Origin: Todiramphus chloris collaris
Taxonomy: Eukaryota; Chordata; Aves; Coraciiformes; Alcedinidae
Reading direction: 5' to 3'
Assembly (NCBI GenBank): GCA_025345505.1
Contig: JANVCC010000018.1
Coordinates: 12,468,231 to 12,532,230 of the forward strand
DNA: 64,000 nucleotides
This document shows positions 37,101 through 48,475 of the stretch, one piece after another; position 1 is the first letter of the stretch; every line of letters begins with the position of its first letter. The position numbers were made by a program, and so were the translations under genes. The notes beneath the pieces were generated by a model, which saw only the letters and a program-made list of their open reading frames with translations, was not told where the DNA came from and made no database searches.

Positions 37101-38925
37101 ACCCCAAATGCTATTACATTAGGATTATAAAGTAGTTCCCTCAACTGGTCCATTCTGAAGTAGTGACAGCATCAGACTGTAGGCTAACAGAAATGACACT
37201 ATTTGTTGTCATAAGCGTATACCTTGCAAAGTATAATAAATAATCATTTTTATAGCTTCCAAAGTTTGTATTCATATATGAAAAAGAAAAAGAATCTTAC
37301 GTGTAAAGACTCAAATAATTCAGACAGAGCAAAAACATAATAACTATACACCATAATACACCAAAGTGTCAAATTCATAATTCTTTGAGAATTAAGAGGT
37401 CTCAAAGGCCTTTCCTTTTGTCCTTGACATTGGGCATGTATTTCAGTCACAGCTGTAGGGTTGACCAATTACTACATCAAATCCAGGCTGCTCTCAGAGG
37501 ACTTGCTTAGTCCAAAAGCTGACAGAAGCCCTAGTTCACACAATCTTCCAGGTCTGCACCAGTATAGATAACTCAAGCCACTGGAATTCAGATGGAGCGA
37601 TTCATAGGTAAATGAGTTTCAAATGGTTATGAGGAAAAGGAGAAATCTATAGCATTGAAAGATTTCTGCAGCTGTGAAAAATGCACCATCTGACAGATTT
37701 TTATTTTTTTTTTTAATATATATATATAGAAGCCAATATTAGATGAGAGAACTAATGCATTTCCATGTTTGACACCCCATGAAAATGTTCTATTTTGCTT
37801 CAAATTAAGACCAGGAAATTGTACATTTAGATGTTTCTAACAGCCCCTGCAAACCTTTGGACTGTTAATTTTTTCATCAGGAAATATGGACAGTAGGAAA
37901 CTGAGCTCCTTATTAAATTCTGCTAGCTAGTTCATGATACATCATTAAAAATTTAAAATCCACCCTTTTTGTCAAGTACTTTTCCTTGTATTAATTATCT
38001 AATCACAACAGACTCAAATGATTAATAGTCCTTGTAAAATGTGGTTCCAGCCTGTTGGAAAGGTCCATCTGGTTAGCAATTTTGTCCTTATTAAGGGAAT
38101 TGCTGTGAGAAGTTCTATTTCTATTAAATGCTAGTAGAGTATTTAAAATAGAGAGTATATAGAGTTGTGGTGTAGAATGACAAGAAAACATTAAAAAAAA
38201 GAGAACTTTCTACTTTATCTCCATGCACTACATCTCTGAGACTCCATGTACAGTATATAACATAGAATAAAAATTTTGAATGAAGTAAGTCTGAATTCTC
38301 TGCCAGTGTTATCACATTCTTAAAAATAGCTGTGCCAGATGTTCCTACTTGTTGATTTGATGATTCTGGTTGTCTGATCCAAAATGGTCACATATAGAAA
38401 TACGTGGTTAATTTAATTTAATTTAAAGACTTGGTAATAATGTTGTATGATGGATGGTGAGAAATTCTGAGTCTAACTCTGTATCATAGAATACATTGGA
38501 CCAATGTATTCAGTCATCATGTAGTTAAATAACTGTTTCAGAAACTATATAAAAAAGCAAAAAAAATTAATAATATTGATATTCTTGAAAAGGAGATTGA
38601 TTTGTCTTCACCCATGTTCTAATAGTTATCATGTATTCGATAAGACATGACATGGATAAGGTGTGAGTGTATGTTTCAATAGCTATCAAGGTAGTTAGAT
38701 ATAGGTTATATATGTATAAAACTTTATATATTTATTCACATATATATAATTATAAAAGTGATGTATCTGTATCATGTATTAGGATACGTGCAATTGTCTA
38801 TCCATAAATATGATTCATATAGCACCATTATAATCTGTTTCTTATGAGACAGTGGTGGAGCCACAGGACTTGAAACAGTATGAAATCTTCAAGCTTCATG
38901 ATTATTGAGATGTTAAATTCAGACT
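34114..38925. other. Intergenic, no gene seen
   Basis: Mixed-composition DNA, somewhat GC-richer at 34.25-34.52 kb. A poly-A run at about 37052-37069 is followed by C-rich CCCAAACAACCCCCCTAAAA. No CR1 or LTR ends and no exon with recognised homology. Confidence 0.5.
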
Positions 38926-39332
38926 GAGGGCTGGAACACCTCTCCTACAAGGACAGGCTAAGAGAGTTGGGGTTGTTCAGCATGGAGAAGGCTCCAGGGA
39001 GCCCTTATTGCAGCATTTCAGTATTTTAAGAGAGACAGTAAGACAGTAAGAAAGCTGGGGAGGGACACTTGTATTGATAGAATGAGTGGTGATAGTTTCA
39101 AACTGGAAGAGGGTAGATTTAGGTTAGAAATTAGGAAGAAGTTCTGCACTATGAGGGTACTGAGGCACTGGAGTAGATGCCCCAACACTGGATGTGTTCA
39201 AGACCAGGTTGGATAGGCCTTTGAGCAACCTGATCTAGTGGGAGGTGTCCCTTCCCATGGCAGGGTGGTTGCAATTGGTTGATCTTTAAGGTCCTTTCCA
39301 ACTCAAACCATTCTATGATTCTATAGTTCTAT
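38926..39332 (+). mobile_element. CR1 LINE 3' fragment
   Basis: Starts at GGGCTGGAACACCTCTCCTA and ends with ATTCTATGATTCTATAGTTC. It is the same 3' segment as the 11.9-kb copy, but with small indels (including a duplicated ACAGTAAG) that close the ORF2 frame. Confidence 0.93.
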
Positions 39333-40869
39333 CTTTATAAATCTTTCTCTTTGAATTGTTATAAAATAGAATCAAGAGATGCTCATGAGTATTTACAAAC
39401 CATGGTTAACATTGAATAAAACAAAAACAACAGCAGAAATACTTATAAATATCACTTCAGTGCAAATCTTAGACAAATATTACCAACCCAAATGTACTGT
39501 GATAAATGTCCCCTTTTCTAAAAAAAAAACCCTTTTTTTTTTTATTTTTTTTTATTTCACTGTTTTACAAACTCTTGTTTATTAACATGAGGGACAGAAA
39601 CTTACTTTAACAAGTAAAAAATGATTTGATTCCAGTGGCTGTGACTTGATTTAAGATACCATACATTGTGAGATTCACAGTAAAATCGCTGGAGCTAGAA
39701 ACACTGCAGGGACATATACAGACAATGCCAAACTGTATCAGAAGTGAAGGTTCATTAAATTAACAGTGTAGCTTCAGTGCTTATTCTCAAGAAGCATACA
39801 CAAAATTCAATGGACATAAATTGGTGAAGTATCCCTCCAATTAAGTGAAAATTCATTATCATCCTAAATTTGTAATATTCTGTCAGAGTTTAAAATTAAT
39901 TTTAAAATATCTGATTCTTTCATAAAGTGAAGATGAGCTGACTTAAAATAACATTTCCTTCAAAAATAGAAATATCTACCTTGATCAACAGAGAGAGGAC
40001 ATTGAGGTGATTTCTGACACATCCAGATGAGACACTCTTGATGCTGAACATAGCTTCATGAAAAAAAGCCTATACAGTAGCCTAGAATACCAATTGTTCA
40101 TCTCATTTATTTCTTCCTATTGGGTATATGTGGAGTGGCATCCTAATTGAGTGTTAATGAGGAATTAATTAGAATTAAGTGCTTCAATAGCAGTTGGTGA
40201 TTATTAGCTATTTTAGGATAGAGCAATTTAATTCTGAAGCAGTTCCCTCATATTTTCAACATGGGTATAAAACAAATAGAAAGGCCATTAGTTCTCCCTT
40301 CTCCCCCCAAGCCTTGAATTTGTATTACTTCATACAGTGACATTTTTTGCTGATTTTAGATGACAGCACTAGAAACATACCTCTCCTGCCTGTACAAAGA
40401 AAAAAAATTAGTTTTTACTAAGCTTTTTTATGTATAGCTCCCATCACCATGTTTCATCTCTGCTGTGTGAAGAAGCCATTTTTCTAACAGAGCAAAGGTG
40501 TTGTTCAGTGTCCATGCTCACTTCATTCTCAACCTGTCTGCTTAACTGAGAAGACTTGCATCAGGGCTATAGATACATAAGAAATCTAACATATTATAGG
40601 AGATGGAGTTTGAAAACTGATTTCTCATGGGTTGGAAGACACTTCCCACGTGAGAATTACTTAAGGTCACTTTGGAATTAAGCTAGATATGACCCAGGGA
40701 CCGCATCTGAGACATTTTGTATTCCTGCCTAACAAGTATTAGCCTTTCTGTCAGTAAAATATGTATGTATTTTTAGACATGAGTGAAACTGGCTATTTTA
40801 ATTTGTTCTGTATCATTCTGATATGACTAAATAACAAGGAACACCTTTTTAAAGAATTAATTTCTTCAT
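39333..40869. other. Intergenic, possible conserved element
   Basis: AT-rich sequence with an A10/T12 juxtaposition at about 39521-39545. A cluster of TAAT-core motifs at 40140-40245 is discussed as a finding. No gene seen. Confidence 0.45.
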
Positions 40870-40897
40870 CTTCTGGCAAATACAAGAAAAAGTAGCA

Positions 40898-41335
40898 GTG
40901 TATACTCAAAAGCAGCAGTATCACATCCCCTATCGTGCACCAGCCTCTGTGAAAACTGAACGATACAGTGGATTGTTAAGAACTACTTTGAAAGAAATGG
41001 GGGGTGGAACCTTTAAAAACTGGGACAAGCATTTAGCCCAAGCCACCTGGTTAGTCAACACCAGAGGATCCATCAGTCGAGCTGGTCCTTCTCAGTCAGA
41101 CCCATTACACACAGCAGAAGGGGATAAAGTCCCTGTGGTGTATGAAAGGAATCTGTTGGGGAAAACTGTGTGGGTATTTCCTGCTTCAGGCAAAGGCAAA
41201 CCCATTTGTGGGACTGCTTTCGCTCAAGGACCTGGAAGCACTTGGTGGGTGATGATGGAAGATGGTGAAGTACAGTGTGTACCTCAAGGAAATTTAACCC
41301 TGGGTGAGAATACTCAATTCAAAGCTGTATATTAA
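40898..41335 (+). pseudogene. ERV integrase C-terminal fragment
   Basis: Open frame of 145 codons, truncated at the left by the break of the provirus. It covers the last part of the integrase catalytic core and the C-terminal domain. The segment HIPYRAPASVKTER carries the third catalytic acidic residue (Glu21 of the frame), while the two upstream catalytic aspartates lie in the missing part, so no active enzyme can result. Further recognisable blocks are GGGTFKNW, ATWLVNTRG, GKTVW and FAQGPGSTWWV. The frame has no internal stop, which suggests moderate age. The ATG at 40898 is incidental. Confidence 0.85.
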
Positions 41336-41597
41336 TTGCATAATACTAATAGTATTCAATAAGTGTCTTTCAGGATGACATCATGGTGGTGATAGGAGCT
41401 AGCCTCATCAAGTGATGTCCCGTAACCTCCTGAGATGAATCTGCAACCTGTGGACATGAACTGTGATGAATTCCATCTTTGAGAGACTGTTACAGTGGGT
41501 GGAAATCTACAATCATGAACTCAATGAACTTTTCTATAGAAAGGAGTGATAACCTAGTGAAGGGTATGACGTAAATGGTATGGAATAAGGGGTGGAA

Positions 41598-42404
41598 TGT
41601 CCTGGTTTGAGTGAAAACAGAACTAATTCTGTTCAGTAATTTTACTTTCAGCTCAGTTCTTCTAATTAACTGCACTTTCTGAAGTTAGCAACCTGTTCTC
41701 ACAGACAGTGTCTGCTTCTAGCAGTGATAACACCTCATGTTTAGAGTTACTACCAAGGACTGGTATACAGACCAAGGCCACTGCTGGGTCTTCTGTACCA
41801 CATTGGGGGGTGCAGAAAGTGAAAGGCTGCAACTTCAGGGAGGAACGGACAGGAAGGGTGACTCTAAACTGACCAATGAGGTATTCCATCCCATATACGC
41901 CATATTTGGTCTAGAGCCATGGGATCCGAAGGGTCTCTGGTCTCTTCTCTCCCCTTTTGGACTGCTTTCCCAGCTTTTGCTTGGCTTGGCTCGGGTCCTT
42001 GTTTGGTTCCTTCCTGGGAGCACCCAAGGAGGCCTCTGTCCGTTCTGCCTTCGATCCGGTCTGCGTGTTCCTGAACCCAGTACCAGAATCCAGCTCCTCA
42101 ACACAGCTCCCGTCTGCTGTGGGGCCCACTCTGGGACTGCTCCGGTGCCTCCACAGCATCAGTGGTGACAGTGATGTAATAACCATCAGGGGGGTTGGGT
42201 TTGATACTGGTTTTGTATATATTTGTATATATTCCATTTTTATAATTATTAATTTCATTTTCATTAAAGCTGTTCTAGTTTCCTTTTCTAATCGCTAAGT
42301 CTCTCTCCCTTCTTCCCTTTTTCTTCCCCTCTGGGGAGGGAGGGGGGTTAACAGAGAGCATCTGTTATAGGTCTAAGGGGCTGCCCTGACCCTAAACCGT
42401 GACA
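41598..42404 (+). mobile_element. Complete 3' LTR of the 40.9-kb ERV
   Basis: 807 bp bounded by TGTCCTGGTTT and AAACCGTGACA, an imperfect inverted terminal pair (TGTCCTGGTTT against TGTCACGGTTT) with TG...CA ends. The poly(A) signal ATTAAA is at 42263-42268. The C/T-rich U5 ends in CTAAACCGTGACA. Two minus-oriented relatives lie at 19976-20687 and 31387-31840. Several 89-143 codon frames on both strands inside this LTR are non-coding shadows. Confidence 0.92.
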
Positions 42405-42579
42405 TGATGAAAGGAAGATAGGCCGCCATGGACTTACGGAAGATGAGATGACAGACATGATTTATAAAGACAGCAGGATCTAAATAATGAACTTACAATT
42501 TTTTGAGGTACTCACCTTGGTCTGGTATTGCATTTTAACACAAAATTATCATGGTCTTAATAATGTTAAAACCTGACTA

Positions 42580-42653
42580 ATTAGGTTTGAGCTCAACTAG
42601 ACAATCTCCAGAGTTCCCTTCCAACCTCAGCTACTTGTGATTTTGTGATTCTG
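42580..42653 (+). mobile_element. Very short CR1 3' terminus
   Basis: About 75 bp: AGACAATCTCCAGAGTTCCC, TTCCAACCTCAG, and a GATTTTGTGATTCTGT end. Only the extreme 3' tail was inserted or survives. Confidence 0.75.
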
Positions 42654-43656
42654 TAGTAAAAGGGAAAATTTTAACTTTATCTTGGACTCAAAGATGACTA
42701 GCTAGCATGGAGCTGAGTATCGTATCAATCTACTCATTCTGAAGCACTAAAGACAGAGAGACTAACCCAGCAAAGACTGTATAAAGTATCTCCTTCTACT
42801 TTTTTAACCTAGGCATTATTGCCTGTATTGGTGCAACATGCAATTCAAGCTTAACATAGAATATCCAGTGCTGTCATGTTATTTCTCATATCTACATAGA
42901 GTCCAAGATTTTTGCTAGCAATTCACTTCTCCTTTTTTTCTGATTAGTGTGAATCACCAGGAGAAGGAGACCAAAATCTCCTACTAATGTCTGCAGATCT
43001 ACACAGTAATTACCACTCATTTATTTAGCTTTTAAGAATATGCAAGTTACTTAAAATTTAAAAGATCTCTGGATGAAATAAGTGTTTGTGGCACTGAATA
43101 AAGAACACATGGCTGTTGACTCAGGATTAAAAACAAAAGAACTTATTATATTGCATACAAATAAGTACATGCAGTTTCTAACAGAACTTGAATTTGGTCA
43201 AAGAGGATTAAAAGTTTTCTGTATGCAATTTTTAAGTTTTACCCTAAATCTTATTCATTTTAGTGAACCCACATTCTCTACGAATCATTGGAAAAATTTC
43301 TGTTGCAAAGTCTTTAACTTCATAACAGTTTCATGCACACAAAAAAAATTATATTTATTTATATATATAAACACAGATATATATAAATATTTTATTGATA
43401 GATAATATAAATAGATATTTGAAAAATATTTAGTTCTAACTAACATCTTGCAGAAATAGAAAAGATATCTGTGTGTATAAAAGATCCTCCAGCTCAAAAT
43501 GACTGTCTTCATAATGTTGCCTTCACTATTCAGAATAACTGTGAAATTACTATTGGATTAACAGAATTTTCCGAATTCTTAACTGAAGCAGGAATTAAAC
43601 TCAGAGAACACCACAATACATGTAATTAATGTAGGAAGAAGAAAAAGCAAATAAAC

Positions 43657-43703
43657 AAAAAAAAACAACCAAACAAAACAAACCAAACCAAACAAACAAA
43701 AAA
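43657..43703. repeat. (AAAC)n/(AAACC)n simple repeat
   Basis: A/C-only tract with AACCAAACAAAACAAACC-type units. Confidence 0.85.
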
Positions 43704-46700
43704 TGCAGAAGGAAATCTGGAAAGAGGGCATTCATTACAGTGAATTGTCTCAGATATACAGCATTAACTATTTTAAATAATGAACATTGTCAATTTGAGG
43801 CCAATAAGCAATCTTATAGACAGCCAAGAAAAGCAAGTAAATTTTGAGCCTTTTATGAACAAACTGTCAAAGCAATATTCACCTGAAGCCAGAGAAAAGG
43901 AAGAAAGTCTTGCTGAAAGCCCATTTTGTAAGAAAGAATAATAACATGTCATGATCATGTGGGAATATGTTCCTGTGGCAAGGACATCAGCTGAAAAGAA
44001 AGAGCAAGTCCCATAGCTGCATGAAATAACTTTTAACTACACCTGATACATGGTTGAATCAATATCACATAGTGATTAAAGTCACAAAGGAAGAGACATC
44101 ATCCTTGTTTGAAGACCTTCACAAGCAAGAGTCTGGTTTTCAAGAACTAAAATGTAAGGTACCACTGTGAAACATTCATTCCATGTTGAGACAGCCTGAG
44201 TAATATATATTTATTAATATAAGACAAGAACACAGTTTGAGGTCTTAAAAATAAAAATTATTTACATGAAATTTTAAGAACAGTAGTGTGGGGTCGGACT
44301 CACTATCAATATTCTGTCTTTAAAAGCAGCCAGAAGCAGATGCTTAGTAAAAGATTATAAAAATAGAGTGAGCACACAGTAATGCTTTCATCTAAAATCC
44401 TTTCACCTTCCAGAATTCTTTATTTCAGTCACTTTCTGAGCTCTAGACTACAACTGTATGGTTTTAGCAATGTGAAATATTCAGAAACACACATAACACA
44501 TATGTATAGAGATATACATTCATATTTATGTATATGTAAGTACATGAACAATTATTTATACATGTAGATATATATATACACTTATACATGCACATGCAAA
44601 TGGTTTTAGATTACTATCTGTACATCTATACGTCTAGCATAGATCCGCTTACATTTTTCCCCCTTTTCACAAATTTGATATTTATGAAATATCAGGAGCA
44701 TTCTGTTGTGCAAAATGCATAACATGTCATGGATGACCAGGGCAATTTACTTCAATATATTAGCTTATTCTTGCCTTCCTCCTCCTTTTGTGTTCATGAG
44801 AACATCTTTGACTTAAGAATGTTATAATGTCAATTTGCAATAAGCTTTCTATTGAGGAGAGTTTACAACTGTTTAAAGCCCAGCAAGTGGGATGTAAGTA
44901 TGATTTGGACTTAGCTCTTCCTGTTTTGCAGGAATTTTAAATCTCTGGAGAATAAGAACAAATACATTAAATTTTTAAATTACAGATTTATCTAAAATGA
45001 ACTTTCTAGTTTATAAAAAATGTATCATCAGCCATAAGCCAGCTCCATGCCAAATATTCATAGATACAGGGGTCAAGCTTGACTATGCATGTGGGTATAT
45101 ATGTGGGATTCCATATAAAAGCAATGCTCTATAAAGCTACAAAAGTTGAGCAAGTATAAAATAATTCATAATTACAGTAGCTATACAATCAGAAAAAAAA
45201 GATTTTCACTGAAATAAAATCTTTCATCTTATAAACCCCATGTCAACAAAATTATGCATTTCACATCTAACAGAATACGGTCCAACTTATTAAAATCAGT
45301 ACATAACATGCTTGACAAATTACTATTCAAAATAAAATAGATATGCCTTTCTTTCAAGTGGCTTCTATTAGTTTATCAATAGACCTTAACAGTGACTTCA
45401 CATTTCAATGGCTGACACAGTTCAATCTGTGTAGACAGACCTACAGCAAGACCTTCCAATAACATATAGAAAGCAAGCTACTTCCTGAATGTTTTTAATT
45501 AATAATGAGTTGTATTTGTCCTAATCCAGACAGAGCTTAGGGTAAAACAAATGATAGCATCAATAGCAAAGCAGACGCCAGGGTCTCCTAGCAGACTTCA
45601 GAAGAAGAAAATTCAGTATCTTTAAGAGGTCCATATATCTATGAGACTTCAGCGTCAATGCCTTGCTGTTGGGATGGACTTAGTAATACCTGAAAGAAAA
45701 ATAGAAACAAATAGATGGTGCCTGTTAACATAGCCATACAAGTCAGTTTCTGAGCTCATTTGTTAGTAATCCCAGAAAGTAAATGATTCTTTTAAAAATT
45801 AATTTCTCTCTTCCATTTTCGAAAGGGTTGGTTTTCTGAGTCCATTCTGATGCTAGAAGGCCTATGTAGCTGGCCTATGTTGCCATCCAAACACATACCA
45901 AGGATGTGACACATGTTGTGCTTCACTTTTAAACTTCTAGTGATGAAGTCATCAGAGAGGATGGATGGTCTGTTAGAAAGGTAGCCCTTTCTGTAAGAAA
46001 GGTAGAATAATGGGGTGGCAGGTGGGGTGGAGGAGAAAGAAATAAAGGAAATACATTCTTGTAGAGATTTTTAAGTTTTGAAAAATTTCAGTTCATGTGT
46101 TGGACTCTTTTTGTAGAAAAGCTGCACAGCTCAATAAACAACTATCTACTCAAACTATCACATGCAAGAACATTATGCTTTTTTTAACTACAGCACAGAT
46201 TGTGTGGGGGAAAGCTCCTCCAGATTAAAGAAATAAAGGAAAGGTGGAGCATAACTTCATCCCCTGACATTGTTGACACCTGTAATGACCATCCTGCTGG
46301 AATTCCACTACATGACATCCGAACAATTCCAGAGCAGAAATGCATTTACTCTAATATACTTCTATTTTTCATTTTAACTTACAATGTGATCGTGTTTTTG
46401 TCAACTGCAGATGAATTGGGCCTTTTTTCATTAGCATATGAAAACCACAAAGGAGTCAAAATGTCCCAAGGAATTCAGAATGAATGTTTGCTTACACTGA
46501 TTCACTGACTTGTATTACATAAAGTGTATGACTGGTATCTACAAAACACAAAAAAATCCTTCAGGAATAGGAAATATTTCAGTTGTAATTATTGCTTTGT
46601 TTTGTTTTTTTTTTTTAACTTCATGGTGATAAATATCCTGTTTATCTGAATGCACACATTCCTTATCCCAGTATATGAAACACCTGTGAATGAATTTGCT

Positions 46701-47429
46701 GCAGCACTACAGTACGCCAAATACGAGTTCACAGATATATCAGTTTGAAATGAGCACTTCACAGTGTCATAAACAGTGGGTGGACGGCAGGTTTCCAGAA
46801 GATTCTTTACATCTAAGAGTAATTTTCTACAGCATGGAATCAGGAGAGTTTAATTCATAATGGAACGCTGTTCTATGGAACAATCACTCCCAGGGCTGAA
46901 TTTGCATTAAGGAGTTTCTCTTATTAAGGAATTTTTGTTGGCACAGGGGAACACCATCAGCAGGGGTGTAAGGAGGGGAAGACTCTCACCTTCTCTTCTC
47001 TGACATCTACCCTGGTTATCCAGGTACACCAGACTTTCTAAAATTCAGATTAGAACTGCTCTTATACTATGCTTTCTAACTTCCTTTCTAACTTTTTTTT
47101 TTTATGGAGTGCCTCCAATTTCACAACTTCCTTTCCAGATAGTGCAGCTTCCCCCATGACTTTTATCTGTCTCCCCTCCTGACCCAGGCATCCAGTCAAG
47201 GCCTTTTTGTAAACAGCAGCTGAGTTTCTGGCTGTTAACTTCCTTAAATTCCAGTTACAAGGAATAAGAAATTGAATACCGGATATTTTACACTACATCC
47301 CTGTGAGGTGGGGCAAAGGCAAAACAGAATTACTGAGAAGGTTGAGAAGAAGCACTAAGGAATTATAAATATGAAAATACTACTTTATGTATTTTGTTTG
47401 GACCTTTTTTTGGTTCAGTCATTTGTTAT

Positions 47430-47449
47430 ATATTATTATTATTATTATT
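47430..47449. repeat. (TTA)n microsatellite
   Basis: About six ATT units in tandem, preceded by TATATA. Confidence 0.85.
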
Positions 47450-48447
47450 GCTATAGTTCATAATCTTGATCATTATTGATCAAACTTCACTTATCTTTTA
47501 GTAAGTGTTTTTACATACCTAAGCAGTAGATTTTAATATATGTAGGCTTCTATTACCGGTGGAATTTCCTATTACTTCATTCATAATTGAAAATGTGTTT
47601 ATTTACTCTTGATTTTGTCTGTGACAATCAACAGTATTTTAACATGTATTTGAAATATTTCTTCTTAATGGTACCAAACTCTGAGGCTAACAGTGCTGTA
47701 AGTGAAGAGTCCTCTTTTATTAATGTCCTCTAGAGCTAGATAATCCCTATGATCCTCCTGCCTAAAAGTGCTCTCGGACAGATACCTGATGAATTTCAAA
47801 CAATGAAAAGGCCAACACCTTAGCTAAGCTCCTGGTCTATCTCACGTTTAAAATTAATGAATTTGCTTTGCACATCTGCCAGATTCCTGATTTAAGATAG
47901 AGGGAAAAAAAGAAACAAGATTGAAAACTCCATGTTCATATGTCATGATAAATAAGAATGAAAAATAAAGCACAGAAGAATGTCTTTTCTACTGATTTCT
48001 GTAATTCCATAATCCAAATTGTAGGTGAAAAAAAATTCATTTCTTTCCTTATGAAGATATGCACTGTTTATAATACTTTCCCCCAAAAATACTTAAGAAA
48101 GTATAATATTTAATTACACTCATGATTGAGATCACCAGTAACCAAGCAATTAGATGTGTTTGTTTTGACTAGACGTAAAAAAACTGTTCGTATCCTTAGT
48201 TTGTATTGATCTCAGTAAGTATCGGTCCATTTCAAGTGGCTACATCTAATATGCAAAAATACCAAATGCAGTTCTAACACTTCAAAAGTAAAATAAATTA
48301 AATTTCAAGATTGTTAAATATGGTACTCCATTTCAGGTGCTGATAATTTTGCCAAGCTTGAATCATTTGGGCTACAATCATCCACAGGTGTTCGTGGCAG
48401 CCTGATTTTGTTTCACCAGGAAAGTAAAGGTGGGTTTTTTTGGTGGG

Positions 48448-48475
48448 TTTTTTTTTTTTTTTTTTTTTTTTTTTT
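48448..48475. repeat. Poly-T run of about 28 bases
   Basis: T28 preceded by GGTGGGTTTTTTTGGTGGG and followed by CACCAGAGG. The flanking GGTG...CACC could pair across the T-run. Confidence 0.9.

Larger units (their letters stand above)
40870..42404 (+). mobile_element. 3' end of an endogenous retrovirus: integrase tail, polypurine tract, LTR
   Basis: 5'-truncated provirus in plus orientation. It contains the C-terminal part of integrase (40898-41335), 262 bp of non-coding sequence, a polypurine tract (AAGGGGTGGAA, 41587-41597) and a complete LTR directly after it. No env-length interval lies between pol and LTR, so this lineage or copy lacks env, as many bird ERV-L-like elements do. Class assignment is inference. 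No 5' LTR, gag or upstream pol is present. The left breakpoint, somewhere at 40865-40895, is approximate. No target duplication is seen. Confidence 0.85.

Noticed and set aside
38480-38500. TCATAGAATA resembling an antisense CR1 3' terminus
   Set aside because: Nothing that follows matches a CR1 3' end; a chance string.
41737-42298. Overlapping 89-143 codon frames on both strands
   Set aside because: They lie wholly inside the ERV LTR and have no coding relationship to retroviral genes.
46200-46508. 102-codon plus-strand frame with a hydrophobic middle
   Set aside because: The hydrophobic segment is T-rich-codon driven. No family recognised and no exon signals that stand out.
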